Shown here one piece after another: positions 17,706 through 26,284 of a stretch of 64,000 nt of DNA. Source of the DNA: Pelagibius sp. (GTDB lineage Bacteria; Pseudomonadota; Alphaproteobacteria; Kiloniellales; Kiloniellaceae); assembly GCA_028280305.1 (NCBI GenBank), contig JANQMC010000157.1, positions 1-64,000 of the forward strand, given 5' to 3'. The stretch's first letter is position 1; the number at the start of each line of letters is the position of its first letter. Both the position numbers and the translations under genes were made by a program. The notes beneath the pieces are model-generated. The model did not search any database. It was not told where the DNA came from and saw nothing but the letters and a program-made list of their open reading frames with translations.

Positions 17706-19097
17706 ATGACTGCGCGCTCGAACTCGGCGGCAAACCGCGACATCGAATACCACCTGCACCCCTACACCAACGCCCGCAAGAACGAGCACGAAGGCTCGAT
17801 GATCATGGAACGCGGCGACGGGGTCTATGTCGTCGATGACCAGGGCAACCGCTACCTGGAGGCCATGGCAGGCCTCTGGTGCACCGGCCTGGGGTTCAGC
17901 GAAGAGCGCCTGGTAAAGGCGGCGACCGACCAGATGGCCCGCCTGCCCTATTACCATTCCTTTGCACAGAAAACCGCGAGCCCGGTGGTCGACCTCGCCG
18001 AAAAGCTCGTCGAGATGACGCCACCGCAGTTGACCAAGGTCTTCTTCGCCAACTCCGGCTCCGAGGCCAACGACACCGCCATCAAGATCGTCTGGTACTA
18101 CAACAACGCCCTGGGCCGCACGGAAAAGAAGAAGATCATCAGCCGGGTAAAGGGCTATCACGGGGTGACCATCGCGGCCGCCAGCCTGACCGCCATGCCC
18201 TATGTGCAGACCGGTTTCGACCTGCCGATCGCCAACATCATCCACACGGGCGCGCCGCACCACTATCGCTTCGCCAAGGAAGGCGAGAGCGAAGAGGCCT
18301 TCACCGACCGTCTGGCGCAGGAGCTGGAGGATCTGATCCTGAGCGAAGGACCTGACACCGTGGCCGCCTTCATCGGCGAACCGCTGCAGGGCGCCGGCGG
18401 GGTTATCGTGCCGCCGGAAAGCTATTGGGCCAAGATTCAGGCTGTGCTGAAGAAATACGATGTCCTCTTGATCGCCGACGAGGTGATCTGCGGCTTCGGG
18501 CGCACCGGACAGATGTTCGGCAGCGAGACCTTCGGCCTCAAGCCCGATATGATGACCCTGGCCAAGCAGCTCAGCAGCGCCTATGCGCCGATCTCCGCCG
18601 TCATGGTCTCCGACCCGATCTATCAGGCCGTCGCCGACAGCTCCGACAAGCTCGGCTCCTTCGGCCACGGCTATACCTACGGCGCCCATCCGGTGGCCGC
18701 CGCGGTCGCCCTGGAAACCCTGAAAGTCTATGAGGAGCGGGAGATCGTTTCCCATGTCCAGACTGTCGCCCCGCAACTGCAGGAGGGTCTGCGGCGCTTC
18801 CAGGACAGCCCCATCATCGGCGAAATCCGGGGCATCGGGCTGATCGCCGCCGCCGAGCTGGTGGCCGACAAGGCCGGCAAGACGCCCTTCGACCCCATCG
18901 GCAAGGTCGGCGCCTATTTCACGGCCCGCGCCCAGGCCCATGGGGTGATTTTCCGCAATCTGGGGGATTCGATCGCGGTCTGCCCCCCGATGATCATCAC
19001 CGAAGCGGAAATCGACCAGTTGCTGGAAGGCTTTGCCGCCGCCCTGGCCGAAACGGAAGCCTGGGTCGCCGAGCAGGGCCTGGCCGCGGTGGCCTGA
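17706..19097 (+). CDS. Class III aminotransferase (omega-aminotransferase type)
   Basis: A 463-residue PLP enzyme with LHPYTNARKNEHEGSMIM near the start, the ADEVICGFGRTG segment with the PLP-pairing Asp, and Lys287 in MTLAKQLSSAYAPIS as Schiff-base lysine. It resembles pyruvate-linked omega-transaminases acting on beta-alanine, taurine, polyamines or amines. The start has GGGAG 7 bases upstream. It follows the ABC exporter by 155 bases and precedes hemA by 293; a link to the putrescine-type binding protein further on is possible but speculative. Confidence 0.9.
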   Translation: MTARSNSAANRDIEYHLHPYTNARKNEHEGSMIMERGDGVYVVDDQGNRYLEAMAGLWCTGLGFSEERLVKAATDQMARLPYYHSFAQKTASPVVDLAEKLVEMTPPQLTKVFFANSGSEANDTAIKIVWYYNNALGRTEKKKIISRVKGYHGVTIAAASLTAMPYVQTGFDLPIANIIHTGAPHHYRFAKEGESEEAFTDRLAQELEDLILSEGPDTVAAFIGEPLQGAGGVIVPPESYWAKIQAVLKKYDVLLIADEVICGFGRTGQMFGSETFGLKPDMMTLAKQLSSAYAPISAVMVSDPIYQAVADSSDKLGSFGHGYTYGAHPVAAAVALETLKVYEEREIVSHVQTVAPQLQEGLRRFQDSPIIGEIRGIGLIAAAELVADKAGKTPFDPIGKVGAYFTARAQAHGVIFRNLGDSIAVCPPMIITEAEIDQLLEGFAAALAETEAWVAEQGLAAVA

Positions 19098-19101
19098 GGA
19101 T

Positions 19102-19167
19102 GGTTTTTTGTTGCCCGTGAACCCCGATTGCTTAAGCAGGTGCATTGGCGCCGAAAGACAAAAAACC
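19102..19167. other. Inverted repeat after the aminotransferase gene
   Basis: GGTTTTTTGT (19102-19111) and ACAAAAAACC (19158-19167) are perfect 10-bp inverted arms with a 46-base interior that holds GCTTAAGC. It could be a weak bidirectional terminator, placed 4 bases past the aminotransferase stop. Confidence 0.3.
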
Positions 19168-19295
19168 CCAGGTTATGCGGCCTATTGACGCGTTGTTCAC
19201 AAAACTTTGTTAAGTCCGATAGAATGAATTATGACCAGTTCTGTCGGGCTTGTTAAAGTTGTGGACAAATTGGGCCAAAAACACTGCGGAGCCAC

Positions 19296-19309
19296 TTGAT
19301 GAACATCAA
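19296..19309. promoter_or_regulatory. Perfect FNR/FnrL-type operator upstream of hemA
   Basis: TTGAT-GAAC-ATCAA matches the TTGAT-N4-ATCAA consensus of FNR, FnrL and FixK at every fixed base. It lies 81 bases before the hemA ATG, a distance that fits activation from about -41 with a short leader. In Rhodobacter, hemA is known to respond to FnrL, which supports oxygen control of haem synthesis here. Confidence 0.8.
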
Positions 19310-19390
19310 GGACCACTCCGTCTGAACGACTAAAATGGCCGGCAAGCGGGGCATGAGACGCCGCGAAACGGATTGAGAGATATCAAGCGC

Positions 19391-20602
19391 ATGGACTTCG
19401 AGCGTTTTTTTGCTGAAGAGATGGCCGGGCTGAAAGCCGAGGGCCGTTACCGGATTTTCGCCGATCTTGAGCGCAAGATGGGCAATTTCCCCCAAGCCAC
19501 CTATCACGGCCCCAACGGGGTCGAGGCAGTCACGGTCTGGTGCTCCAACGATTATCTCGGCATGGGGCAACACCCGGTGGTTACGGGGGCGATGCACGAA
19601 GCGATCGAGCGCTGCGGCGCCGGCGCCGGTGGCACCCGCAACATTTCCGGCACCAACCATTACCATGTGCTTCTGGAAGAAGAACTGGCGGCCCTCCATG
19701 GCAAGGAATCGGCGCTGCTCTTCACCTCCGGCTATGTTTCCAACTGGGCGGCGCTGGGCACCCTGGCAAGCCGCCTGCCGGACTGCACGGTCTTCTCCGA
19801 TTCCATGAACCACGCCTCGATGATCGAAGGCATCCGCCAGAGCCGGGCGAAGAAAGCGATCTTCCGCCACAACGACCCGGAAGATCTCGACCGCAAGCTC
19901 ACGGAAGCCGGCCCCGAAGGCGCCAAGCTGGTCGCCTTTGAGTCGGTCTACTCCATGGACGGCGACATCGCGCCGATCGCCGAGATCTGTGACGTCGCCG
20001 AGCGCCATGGCGCCATGACCTATCTGGACGAAGTCCACGCCGTCGGCCTCTATGGCGCCGAAGGCGGCGGTATTTCACAGCGCGACGGGGTGGCCGACCG
20101 GGTGACGGTCATCGAAGGCACGCTGGGCAAGGCCTTCGGCGTCATGGGCGGTTACATCACCGCCTCCGCCAACCTGACCGATTTCGTGCGCAGCTTTGCT
20201 TCCGGCTTCATCTTCACCACCTCCCTGCCCCCGGCGATCGCCGCGGGCGCCCGGGCCAGCGTCGCCTACCTGCGCCGCAGCCAGGCGGAGCGTGCGGCCC
20301 ATCAGGAACGCGCGGCCACCTTGAAGCAGCGCCTGGAGGCTGCCGGCATACCCGTGATGCCGTCGGAAAGCCATATCGTGCCGATTTTGGTTGGTGATCC
20401 GGTGGCCTGCCGGGCGGTCACCGACCGCTTGATGAGTCAATACGGCATCTATGTGCAGCCGATCAATTATCCCACGGTGCCCCGGGGGACCGAGCGTCTG
20501 CGCCTCACCCCCTGCCCGCTGCACAGCGACGGCGATATGGACCATCTGGTGAACGCCCTCAGCGAGATCTGGCAAGCCATGGACCTGCGGCGCGCGGCCT
20601 GA
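19391..20602 (+). CDS. hemA: 5-aminolevulinate synthase
   Basis: A 403-residue PLP enzyme that condenses glycine with succinyl-CoA to 5-aminolevulinate, the first step of haem, sirohaem and corrin synthesis in alphaproteobacteria. Family signatures are continuous: [46 protein letters not shown] and the Schiff-base Lys247 in EGTLGKAFG; length is normal. The ATG at 19391 is used, since residues before it are not conserved. A perfect FNR-type box lies 81 bases upstream, which suggests higher expression at low oxygen. The sirohaem gene cysG in this window uses the same pathway. Confidence 0.97.
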   Translation: MDFERFFAEEMAGLKAEGRYRIFADLERKMGNFPQATYHGPNGVEAVTVWCSNDYLGMGQHPVVTGAMHEAIERCGAGAGGTRNISGTNHYHVLLEEELAALHGKESALLFTSGYVSNWAALGTLASRLPDCTVFSDSMNHASMIEGIRQSRAKKAIFRHNDPEDLDRKLTEAGPEGAKLVAFESVYSMDGDIAPIAEICDVAERHGAMTYLDEVHAVGLYGAEGGGISQRDGVADRVTVIEGTLGKAFGVMGGYITASANLTDFVRSFASGFIFTTSLPPAIAAGARASVAYLRRSQAERAAHQERAATLKQRLEAAGIPVMPSESHIVPILVGDPVACRAVTDRLMSQYGIYVQPINYPTVPRGTERLRLTPCPLHSDGDMDHLVNALSEIWQAMDLRRAA

Positions 20603-20881
20603 AGCGGAGCGCCGGAGCCGCGGACTCCGTTGTCCTGTGACCTGTTATCGCAGCGGTTGATCCGCCAAAGCGGGTCATGACCTGTGGCACCGACCATCAG
20701 AGCACAAATAAGACACCTTTTCAGGGATTGCCCAAGCCGTCACGGCGGGTAAAGCTGTGATTCGAAGGGGCAAAATACGGCCCGCGGGGCTCTGTTGGCC
20801 TACTTGGCTGGCTGTGTCTGGCTGGCCTCTGGGCGCCGGCTCAGTCATCGTGCCCGGGAAACGACGAGATCGGGGATCGCC
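20603..20881. other. Intergenic region hemA to binding-protein gene
   Basis: A 279-base gap. A small stem (CGGAG...CTCCG) lies just after hemA near 20613-20629, and TGGCTGGC occurs twice near 20806-20827. Nothing else was recognised; a promoter for the binding-protein gene is likely but could not be placed. Confidence 0.3.
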
Positions 20882-22009
20882 ATGCGCGAAAGTGCGATAG
20901 CAGCAACACTGAGACAGGCATCGCTCGCCGCCGTCCTTGGCGGCGCTTTGGCAGGCGCTGCCGGTTCCGCGACAGCGCAGGAGACCGTAACCGGCGAAAG
21001 CCTGGTTGTCGTCTCCTGGGGCGGCATCTATGCGCGCAGCCAGCAAGAGGCTTTCCTGGAGCCCTTCACAAAGATGAGCGGCCTGGAGGTCATCAGCGAG
21101 GACTATCGCGGCGGTCTGCGTGAGATCCGTGCCCAGGTCCAGGGCGGCGATGTTTACTGGGATGTCGTGGATATCACGCCCGGCGATGCGGAAGCCGCCT
21201 GCGAAGAGGGGCTTTTGGAGAGACTGCCCCTGTTGCTGCCGCCGGCGCCTGACGGCACCTCTGCGGTCGAGGACTTCCTGCCCGGCACCCTGCAGGCCTG
21301 CGCGGTGGGCTCCACCGTCTGGTCGACGGTTCTCGCCGTCGACAGTGACCGGGCCGGCGAAAACCAGCCGGATAAACTGGCCGACCTCTTCAACCTTGCG
21401 GACTTTCCCGGCCGCAGGGGCCTGCGCAAAACCCCGAAGGTCAATCTGGAATGGGCCCTGATCGCCGACGGCGTTCCGGCAGACGAGGTCTACGAGGTGC
21501 TGGCCAGCAATGCTGGCGTCGCGCGCGCTTTCGCCAAACTGGACACCATCAAAGACCAGATCGTCTGGTGGGAAAGCGGCGACGAACCGGGCAAATTGCT
21601 CGACCGGGAAGCCGTCATCATGACCTCCACCTACAGCAGCCGCATCTTCAACGACGTCGCCGTGGAGAAGAAGCCCTACAGCCTCATCTGGGACCATCAG
21701 GTCTGGGACGTGGATCTCTGGGCGGTCCCCAAGGGCGCGCAAAACAAGGAGCAGGCGATTGAGTTCGTCCGCTTCGCCACCGGTACCGTACCCCTTGCGA
21801 GTTTCACCAAGACGATGCCCTACGGCCCCGCACGGCGATCCGCCAACGCTCTGGCCGGCCCCTATGCGTTGGCTGAGGACGTTGAGATGGGACCGCTGCT
21901 GCCAACATCGGAGGAGAACTTCGCCGTATCACTGCGCAGCAGTGCCGCCTTCTGGAGCCAGAACGGCGAAGAACTGGTGGAAAAATTTAACCTGTGGGTG
22001 ACAAGATAG
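20882..22009 (+). CDS. Extracellular solute-binding protein, spermidine/putrescine type (orphan)
   Basis: A 375-residue periplasmic protein with a Sec signal (cleavage after GSATA-Q, residue about 28) and the PotD-family pattern: LVVVSWGGIYARSQQEAFLEPF, YWDVVDITPGDAEAACEEGLLE, TSTYSSRIFND and DHQVWDVDLWAVPKGAQNKEQAIEF. Such proteins feed polyamine or similar ABC importers. No permease or ATPase gene of that type is adjacent, so it must use a transporter coded elsewhere or act as a sensor. The start at 20882 is chosen for the signal peptide; the upstream open frame does not look coding. Confidence 0.85.
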   Translation: MRESAIAATLRQASLAAVLGGALAGAAGSATAQETVTGESLVVVSWGGIYARSQQEAFLEPFTKMSGLEVISEDYRGGLREIRAQVQGGDVYWDVVDITPGDAEAACEEGLLERLPLLLPPAPDGTSAVEDFLPGTLQACAVGSTVWSTVLAVDSDRAGENQPDKLADLFNLADFPGRRGLRKTPKVNLEWALIADGVPADEVYEVLASNAGVARAFAKLDTIKDQIVWWESGDEPGKLLDREAVIMTSTYSSRIFNDVAVEKKPYSLIWDHQVWDVDLWAVPKGAQNKEQAIEFVRFATGTVPLASFTKTMPYGPARRSANALAGPYALAEDVEMGPLLPTSEENFAVSLRSSAAFWSQNGEELVEKFNLWVTR

Positions 22010-22029
22010 GTCTAAAGAAGGCTCTTAAT

Positions 22030-22044
22030 TGCGAATCGTTCTCA
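22030..22044. promoter_or_regulatory. Fur-box-like dyad upstream of the PadR-like gene
   Basis: TGCGAATCGTTCTCA reads as a 7-1-7 imperfect dyad (5 of 7 pairs) in an A+T-rich flank, like Fur boxes of the TGCGAAT-N-ATTCTCA type. It is 109 bases before the PadR-like gene. No iron gene is adjacent, so the call is tentative. Confidence 0.35.
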
Positions 22045-22152
22045 AATAGATGGACAGTCCCGGTTTGCAGGTCTATATTGAGGTCGTGTTGAGTTAGATC
22101 CCCGGCATCCCGATGGTTCCGCCCAACGGCGAACCAAGCGAGCAGAGGCATC

Positions 22153-22695
22153 ATGTACCGCGACAATACGCTGATCCCCAGTGAAGCGATCCGACTGCTG
22201 GCCCTTGGCATGCTGGCCAGCGCCCCGCTCTCCTATGCCGCTTTGGCGCGCGAGGTGCGTCATTTCACCGGCCGCATTGTCGGCCCGTCACTCGATCTGG
22301 TCGGGGCCCCGCTGGAAGTTTTGAAGGTGGAGGGTCTCGTCGACACGGTCGATGCCGGTGCGGAAGGCGAAGAAGCCACCCTGACCGTCACGGATCAGGG
22401 CCGCAGCGAAATGCTGCGCCTTCTGGCCGCCAATGTGCGCCCGCAGGTCAGCGACCTCAACAAGTTGATCATCGCGCTGAAGATGCGCTTCCTGCATCTG
22501 ATGCCTGTCGAGGACCAGAAGATCCAGGCCGAGTTGTTGCACGACATCTGCGAGCGGGAACTGGCGCGGCTCAACGATCTGCGCGAACATCACGCCACGG
22601 AAGGCGGCCACCTGCGCGACTGGCTTGACCTTGAAGTCGCCCAGACACGGGCCCGCCTCGACTGGCTCGCGGGCCTGCACGGGCGCCTCGCCTAG
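22153..22695 (+). CDS. PadR family-like transcriptional regulator
   Basis: A 180-residue protein with an N-terminal winged helix (residues 8-85, EAIRLLALGMLASAPLSYAAL, then VDTVDAGAEGEEATLTVTDQGRSEM as the wing) and a helical C-terminal region (residues 95-180) like the dimerising Vir_act_alpha_C part of PadR proteins. The target is not known. It is a single gene, convergent with the SDR gene, and its stop codon begins a short tandem duplication. Confidence 0.7.
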   Translation: MYRDNTLIPSEAIRLLALGMLASAPLSYAALAREVRHFTGRIVGPSLDLVGAPLEVLKVEGLVDTVDAGAEGEEATLTVTDQGRSEMLRLLAANVRPQVSDLNKLIIALKMRFLHLMPVEDQKIQAELLHDICERELARLNDLREHHATEGGHLRDWLDLEVAQTRARLDWLAGLHGRLA

Positions 22696-22728
22696 AACAG
22701 ACTCACCAGGTAGAACAAACTTACCAGG
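22693..22728. repeat. Tandem 18-bp duplication starting at a stop codon
   Basis: Two adjacent 18-base units (22693-22710 and 22711-22728) agree at 16 of 18 bases; each begins TAGAACA and ends ACCAGG. The first three bases are the stop codon of the PadR-like gene. Confidence 0.75.
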
Positions 22729-22749
22729 AGCGACGCTTGCGCTGCCGGC

Positions 22750-23490
22750 TCAGTAAAGGTGCTGGCCGCCGGTGACGAAGATCTCGGTGCCGGTGACATA
22801 GCCGAAATCCTCAGTACAGAGTCGGAAGACCGTCGCCGCCACCTCCTCCGGCCGGCCCATGCGGTGCAGGGGAATACGGGGGATCAGCGCTTCGTATTCC
22901 TCGCCGATCATGGCGGTTTCGATCTCCCCGGGCGCCACCGCGTTGACCCGGATATCCAGTTCCGCAAACTCAACAGCCATTTCGCGGGTCAGCGCCGACA
23001 GGGCCGCTTTTGAAGTGGAATAGGCCGAACCGGCAAAGGGGTGCACCCCGTGACCGGCGATCGAGGTGATGTTGACGATAGCGCCGGCGCCCTTGCGCAG
23101 CGGCGTGGCAAAACCGCGGCCGAGCGCCAGAGGGGCGAAGAGGTTCAACTCGAAGACCTCGCGCCAATGGTCGAGGTCACCGTTCAAACAGCCGAGGCGT
23201 TCCTTGAATTCGGTTTTCGGCGAAACGGCCGCATTGTTGACCAAGGCATGGACCGGTCCATCGCCGATCAATGCCAAGGCCTCTTCCAGAAAACTGTCCA
23301 CCGCTGCCTGATTGGCCAGGTCCGCGGTAATGTGATGGGTCCAGTTCGGATCGCGGAGACAGTGTTCCGGCACGTCTTCGCGCGAACAGGTGATCACCTC
23401 CCAGCCCTCGTCGCTGAAACGTTTCACCGTCGCATGCCCGATCCCGCGGCTGGCGCCGGTCAGGACCACTCTTTGCCGATCTTGCTTCAT
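22750..23490 (-). CDS. SDR family oxidoreductase
   Basis: A 246-residue Rossmann enzyme of the classical short-chain dehydrogenase/reductase family. It has the cofactor motif TGASRGIG, the NNAAVS motif and the catalytic YSTSK (Tyr-x3-Lys) preceded by a Ser in NITSIAG, then VAPGEIETAM. The ATG at 23490 is preferred over a start ten codons upstream. Fold and catalysis (NAD(P)-linked carbonyl/alcohol interconversion) are clear; the substrate is not, and neighbours do not help. Confidence 0.9.
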   Translation of the reverse strand: MKQDRQRVVLTGASRGIGHATVKRFSDEGWEVITCSREDVPEHCLRDPNWTHHITADLANQAAVDSFLEEALALIGDGPVHALVNNAAVSPKTEFKERLGCLNGDLDHWREVFELNLFAPLALGRGFATPLRKGAGAIVNITSIAGHGVHPFAGSAYSTSKAALSALTREMAVEFAELDIRVNAVAPGEIETAMIGEEYEALIPRIPLHRMGRPEEVAATVFRLCTEDFGYVTGTEIFVTGGQHLY

Positions 23491-23576
23491 GGCGCGATCA
23501 TATACCCCGCGCTGCATCATGCCAGTGCGGAATATGGCGACAGGGCCGATTGAAGCAAAAAGAGTCTGGAGCCGCC

Positions 23577-23942
23577 CTAGCGAACGGACACCACACGAAA
23601 GGTGCGCAGGGCGCCGTCGTGTTCACGGATCGAAACGTACTCGCCTTCCTTGAAGATATGCGATTCGAATTTGAAGCCGACCTCGTCGTCGTCCGGATCG
23701 CCGTCAATGTCGTAGTGAAAGGCCCACTTGCCGCCGCGGGTGTGGCGCAGATGGCCGCTCTCGTCCCCTTCACCCTCCCAGAAACGCGTCACGCGGCAGG
23801 CGGCCCGGTTCTTGCGCCACCCTTCGGCATCGATATGGCCTTCACCGGTCAGCGGTACGCGCATCTCATAGCCTCTTTCCGGAGAACCATTGGGAAAGTC
23901 ATGGTCCCGGGCAAGTTCCAGGCGGATGGTCTTCAAGGTCAT
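23577..23942 (-). CDS. Conserved hypothetical protein (121 aa)
   Basis: I do not recognise a named domain. The protein is soluble, acidic and rich in aromatic residues, with a run RKNRAACRVTRFW and C-terminal strands (GEYVSIREHDGALRTFRVVSV) that look like a small beta-barrel. The start has a good GGAGG 4 bases upstream, supporting a real gene. It follows another small gene by 56 bases and both lie downstream of uspA on the same strand, so they may share its transcript. Confidence 0.65.
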   Translation of the reverse strand: MTLKTIRLELARDHDFPNGSPERGYEMRVPLTGEGHIDAEGWRKNRAACRVTRFWEGEGDESGHLRHTRGGKWAFHYDIDGDPDDDEVGFKFESHIFKEGEYVSIREHDGALRTFRVVSVR

Positions 23943-23998
23943 TGATCCTCCAAAAGAGACGTTTACAGCAAATCCGAACCGCCAATCTCAGGCGCAGT

Positions 23999-24274
23999 TC
24001 ACATTCCGGTCGACTGCAGATCGCTATGGTTCCGGACGAAGTGGCGCAGGACCAACCGCAGATGCAGGGCATGCTTCAGATCATTGCGTTGCTCGGCATC
24101 GGCGATGTCTTCGAGAATGATCCGCTTCAGCGCAGGTATCCCGTTCGGCTGATGCAACAGATAGTTGCCATACTCCGCCGCAACGATCTCAGGCACATGC
24201 TCGTGTTCGGAAATCGCTGCGATCTCATCCTCGTTCAGCTCCGACAAGGCTATGCAGTCTTCCAAGGTCAACAT
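23999..24274 (-). CDS. Conserved hypothetical protein (91 aa)
   Basis: A small, mostly helical, acidic protein beginning LTLEDCIALSELNEDEIAAISEHEHVPEIVAAEYGNYLL, with no signal peptide or membrane helix. AAGGA lies 6 bases before the ATG. The last third (LKHALHLRLVLRHFVRNH) is a basic amphipathic helix. The function is unknown. It is 70 bases after uspA and 56 before the next unknown gene, consistent with a three-gene unit. Confidence 0.65.
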   Translation of the reverse strand: MLTLEDCIALSELNEDEIAAISEHEHVPEIVAAEYGNYLLHQPNGIPALKRIILEDIADAEQRNDLKHALHLRLVLRHFVRNHSDLQSTGM

Positions 24275-24344
24275 TCGCTATCCTTCCCAAAGAGCAGCCC
24301 TCGGACCGCCCGGAGGAAATTCCGCGATCAAAGGGAGGCGGGCT

Positions 24345-25211
24345 TCAGTGCATCATCAGCACGGGGATCTTGGCGTGCTCGAGGATGCCCTGGGTGGCGC
24401 CGCCGAGGATACGTTCGCGCAGCCGGCTGTGGCCGTAGGCCCCCATGACCAGCATGTCGGCATGGGCATGGTCGGCCTGCTCCAGAAGGCCGGCAGCGAT
24501 GCTCTCCGAACCCGGCGTATAGGCCCAGGTCTTGGCTGCGACCCGATGACCGGCGAGATAGCGGGCCAGCGCACTCGGGTCCGCCTCACCGCCCTCGCGG
24601 GCCGTAATCGCGACCACGCTTTCCGCTTCTTTCAGCAACGGCAGGGCCGCGGTGACCGCGCAGGCGCCCTCCTTGGAACCGTCCCAGGCGACCGCGATTT
24701 TCTTGCCGAAGTTCTTGCTGTTCGACACCGGCGCCAGAAGCACCGGCCGGCCGCTGCCGAAAAGCGCCGCATCCAGGGTGGCCTCTCCATCGCCTTCAAA
24801 GGCCGCTGGAAACGGCAACACGATCAGATCGCTCAGGCGTCCGAGGCGTTCCACCTGTTCCGCCTCTCGGCCGGTCAGGCGATGCAGGCAGACACTGAAT
24901 TGCCCAGGCTCCGGCGGCAGCCCGGGATCCGTTTCCGGCAGGCCCGCGCCGCTGCAATGGCGTTTGTAGCTCTTGTCCACCGTTTCGCGCCGCGCAACGT
25001 TGCGGGCGTCGACCGAGGCCATAATCTGTTCCATCGCCGTCGCCGACATTCCTTCGCCGACAAAGGGCATCAGGTCGCGCGCGTCGTTCTCGACGTGCAG
25101 AAATTCGACTCTGGCGCCGAAGCGCTGTCCCAGGTCGATGGCTGCAGTCATCGCAGCTTCGCATCCGGCACCGCCGTCGGTTACGGCAAGAACATTGGCC
25201 CAAACCATCAT
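24345..25211 (-). CDS. Universal stress protein, tandem-domain UspA
   Basis: A 288-residue protein with two Usp-like halves. The second half (from about residue 165) has the ATP-binding pattern IAVAWDGSKEG, then MGAYGHSRLRERILGGATQGILEHAKIPVLMMH with the G-x2-G-x9-G(S/T) type loop; the first half (VLAVTDGGAGCEAAM) lacks that loop. Such proteins bind ATP and aid survival under stress such as oxygen loss. An FNR-like palindrome lies 77 bases upstream. Start is one of two adjacent ATGs; GAGGA is just before. Confidence 0.9.
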   Translation of the reverse strand: MMVWANVLAVTDGGAGCEAAMTAAIDLGQRFGARVEFLHVENDARDLMPFVGEGMSATAMEQIMASVDARNVARRETVDKSYKRHCSGAGLPETDPGLPPEPGQFSVCLHRLTGREAEQVERLGRLSDLIVLPFPAAFEGDGEATLDAALFGSGRPVLLAPVSNSKNFGKKIAVAWDGSKEGACAVTAALPLLKEAESVVAITAREGGEADPSALARYLAGHRVAAKTWAYTPGSESIAAGLLEQADHAHADMLVMGAYGHSRLRERILGGATQGILEHAKIPVLMMH

Positions 25212-25287
25212 ATGTATCCTCTAACCCGTGAAACCAGGAAAACGCCCTGACAACGTCAATTAGAGATGAGATGGGGCCGTTCGGGCA

Positions 25288-25301
25288 TTGACTTGGGTCA
25301 A
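25288..25301. promoter_or_regulatory. FNR/CRP-family operator-like palindrome upstream of uspA
   Basis: TTGAC-TTGG-GTCAA is a perfect 5-4-5 dyad that differs from the FNR consensus by one symmetric change (C/G for T/A), as seen in sites for FixK/Dnr/NnrR-type regulators. It is 77 bases before the uspA start, about the same distance as the hemA box. The factor is inferred. Confidence 0.55.
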
Positions 25302-25363
25302 GCGTCCTGGCCGCTCAACGACAGCCCCAGAAATTCTGGTTATACAAAAGCTTAAGCCCGTCC

Positions 25364-26284
25364 CTAGGCGAAATCGCTGCGCTCCTCTTCTATACCGAAG
25401 GGGTCCTGATGAAGGATTATCTCTGCGCCGGGAAAAGCCTGGCGCAATTCGGCCTCCACCTCATCGGCGATGTCATGCGCCTTCAGCAGAGAAAAGGCGC
25501 CATCCATTTCGATATGTCCCTGGATAAAGATTTGCGGACCCGATGCACGGGTGCGCAGGTCATGCAACCCTTTCACCGAGGGATGCGCCAAGGCCAGGTC
25601 GATGATCCTGCGCCGGTCCTGCTCGGGCAGTTCGCGGTCCATCAGCATGTCCATGGCGCCGGCGGAAATCTGCCAGGCGTTGTAGAGAATGTAGACGGCA
25701 ATCGCCAGGCCGAAGACCGGATCGGCATAACGCCAGCCGAGCTGCGCGGTAATCACCAGGGCGACGATGACGGCGGCGTTGACCAGAATGTCGCCGACGT
25801 AGTGTAGCGAATCCGCCTTGATCGCCAATGAGCCGGTCCGGCGGATGACATAGCGCTGCAGCGTGACAAGGCCAAGCGTTGCCAGAATCGAAAACACCAT
25901 GACCGCGATACCGATGTCGCCGTTGGTCAGGGGGCGCGGGGAAACGAAGCGCTGGCTGGCTTCGATCATCAGGAAGACCGCCGAGCCGGTGATGAACGCG
26001 GCTTGGCCGAGAGCGGCCAGGGGTTCGGCTTTGCCGTGGCCGAAGCGGTGTTCGCGGTCGGCCGGCACCAGCGCGTGACGCACGGCGATGAGATTGACGA
26101 TGGAGGCCGCCACGTCGAGCAGCGAGTCAACCAGGGTGGAAAGAATACTGACCGAATCCGTCAGCAGGAAAGCAACCAACTTCACGACGATCAGCACCGT
26201 CGCTGTGACGACCGAAGCCGTGGTGGCGAGCTTCAGCAGACTGGCCGCTTCCGGCCCTGTCAGACGCTGAGGCCCGCTGCTCAC
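25364..26284 (-). CDS. Cation diffusion facilitator (FieF/YiiP-like metal exporter)
   Basis: A 306-residue protein with six membrane helices and a C-terminal cytoplasmic metal-sensing domain. The transport site has the YiiP pattern DSLLDV in helix 2 and [12 protein letters not shown] in helix 5 (Asp-x3-Asp and His-x3-Asp), which fits Zn/Fe export by proton antiport. The cytoplasmic part includes the His of [10 protein letters not shown] and ILHQDPFG. Its start overlaps the stop of pdxH by 4 bases, so the pair is cotranscribed. Confidence 0.93.
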   Translation of the reverse strand: MSSGPQRLTGPEAASLLKLATTASVVTATVLIVVKLVAFLLTDSVSILSTLVDSLLDVAASIVNLIAVRHALVPADREHRFGHGKAEPLAALGQAAFITGSAVFLMIEASQRFVSPRPLTNGDIGIAVMVFSILATLGLVTLQRYVIRRTGSLAIKADSLHYVGDILVNAAVIVALVITAQLGWRYADPVFGLAIAVYILYNAWQISAGAMDMLMDRELPEQDRRRIIDLALAHPSVKGLHDLRTRASGPQIFIQGHIEMDGAFSLLKAHDIADEVEAELRQAFPGAEIILHQDPFGIEEERSDFA

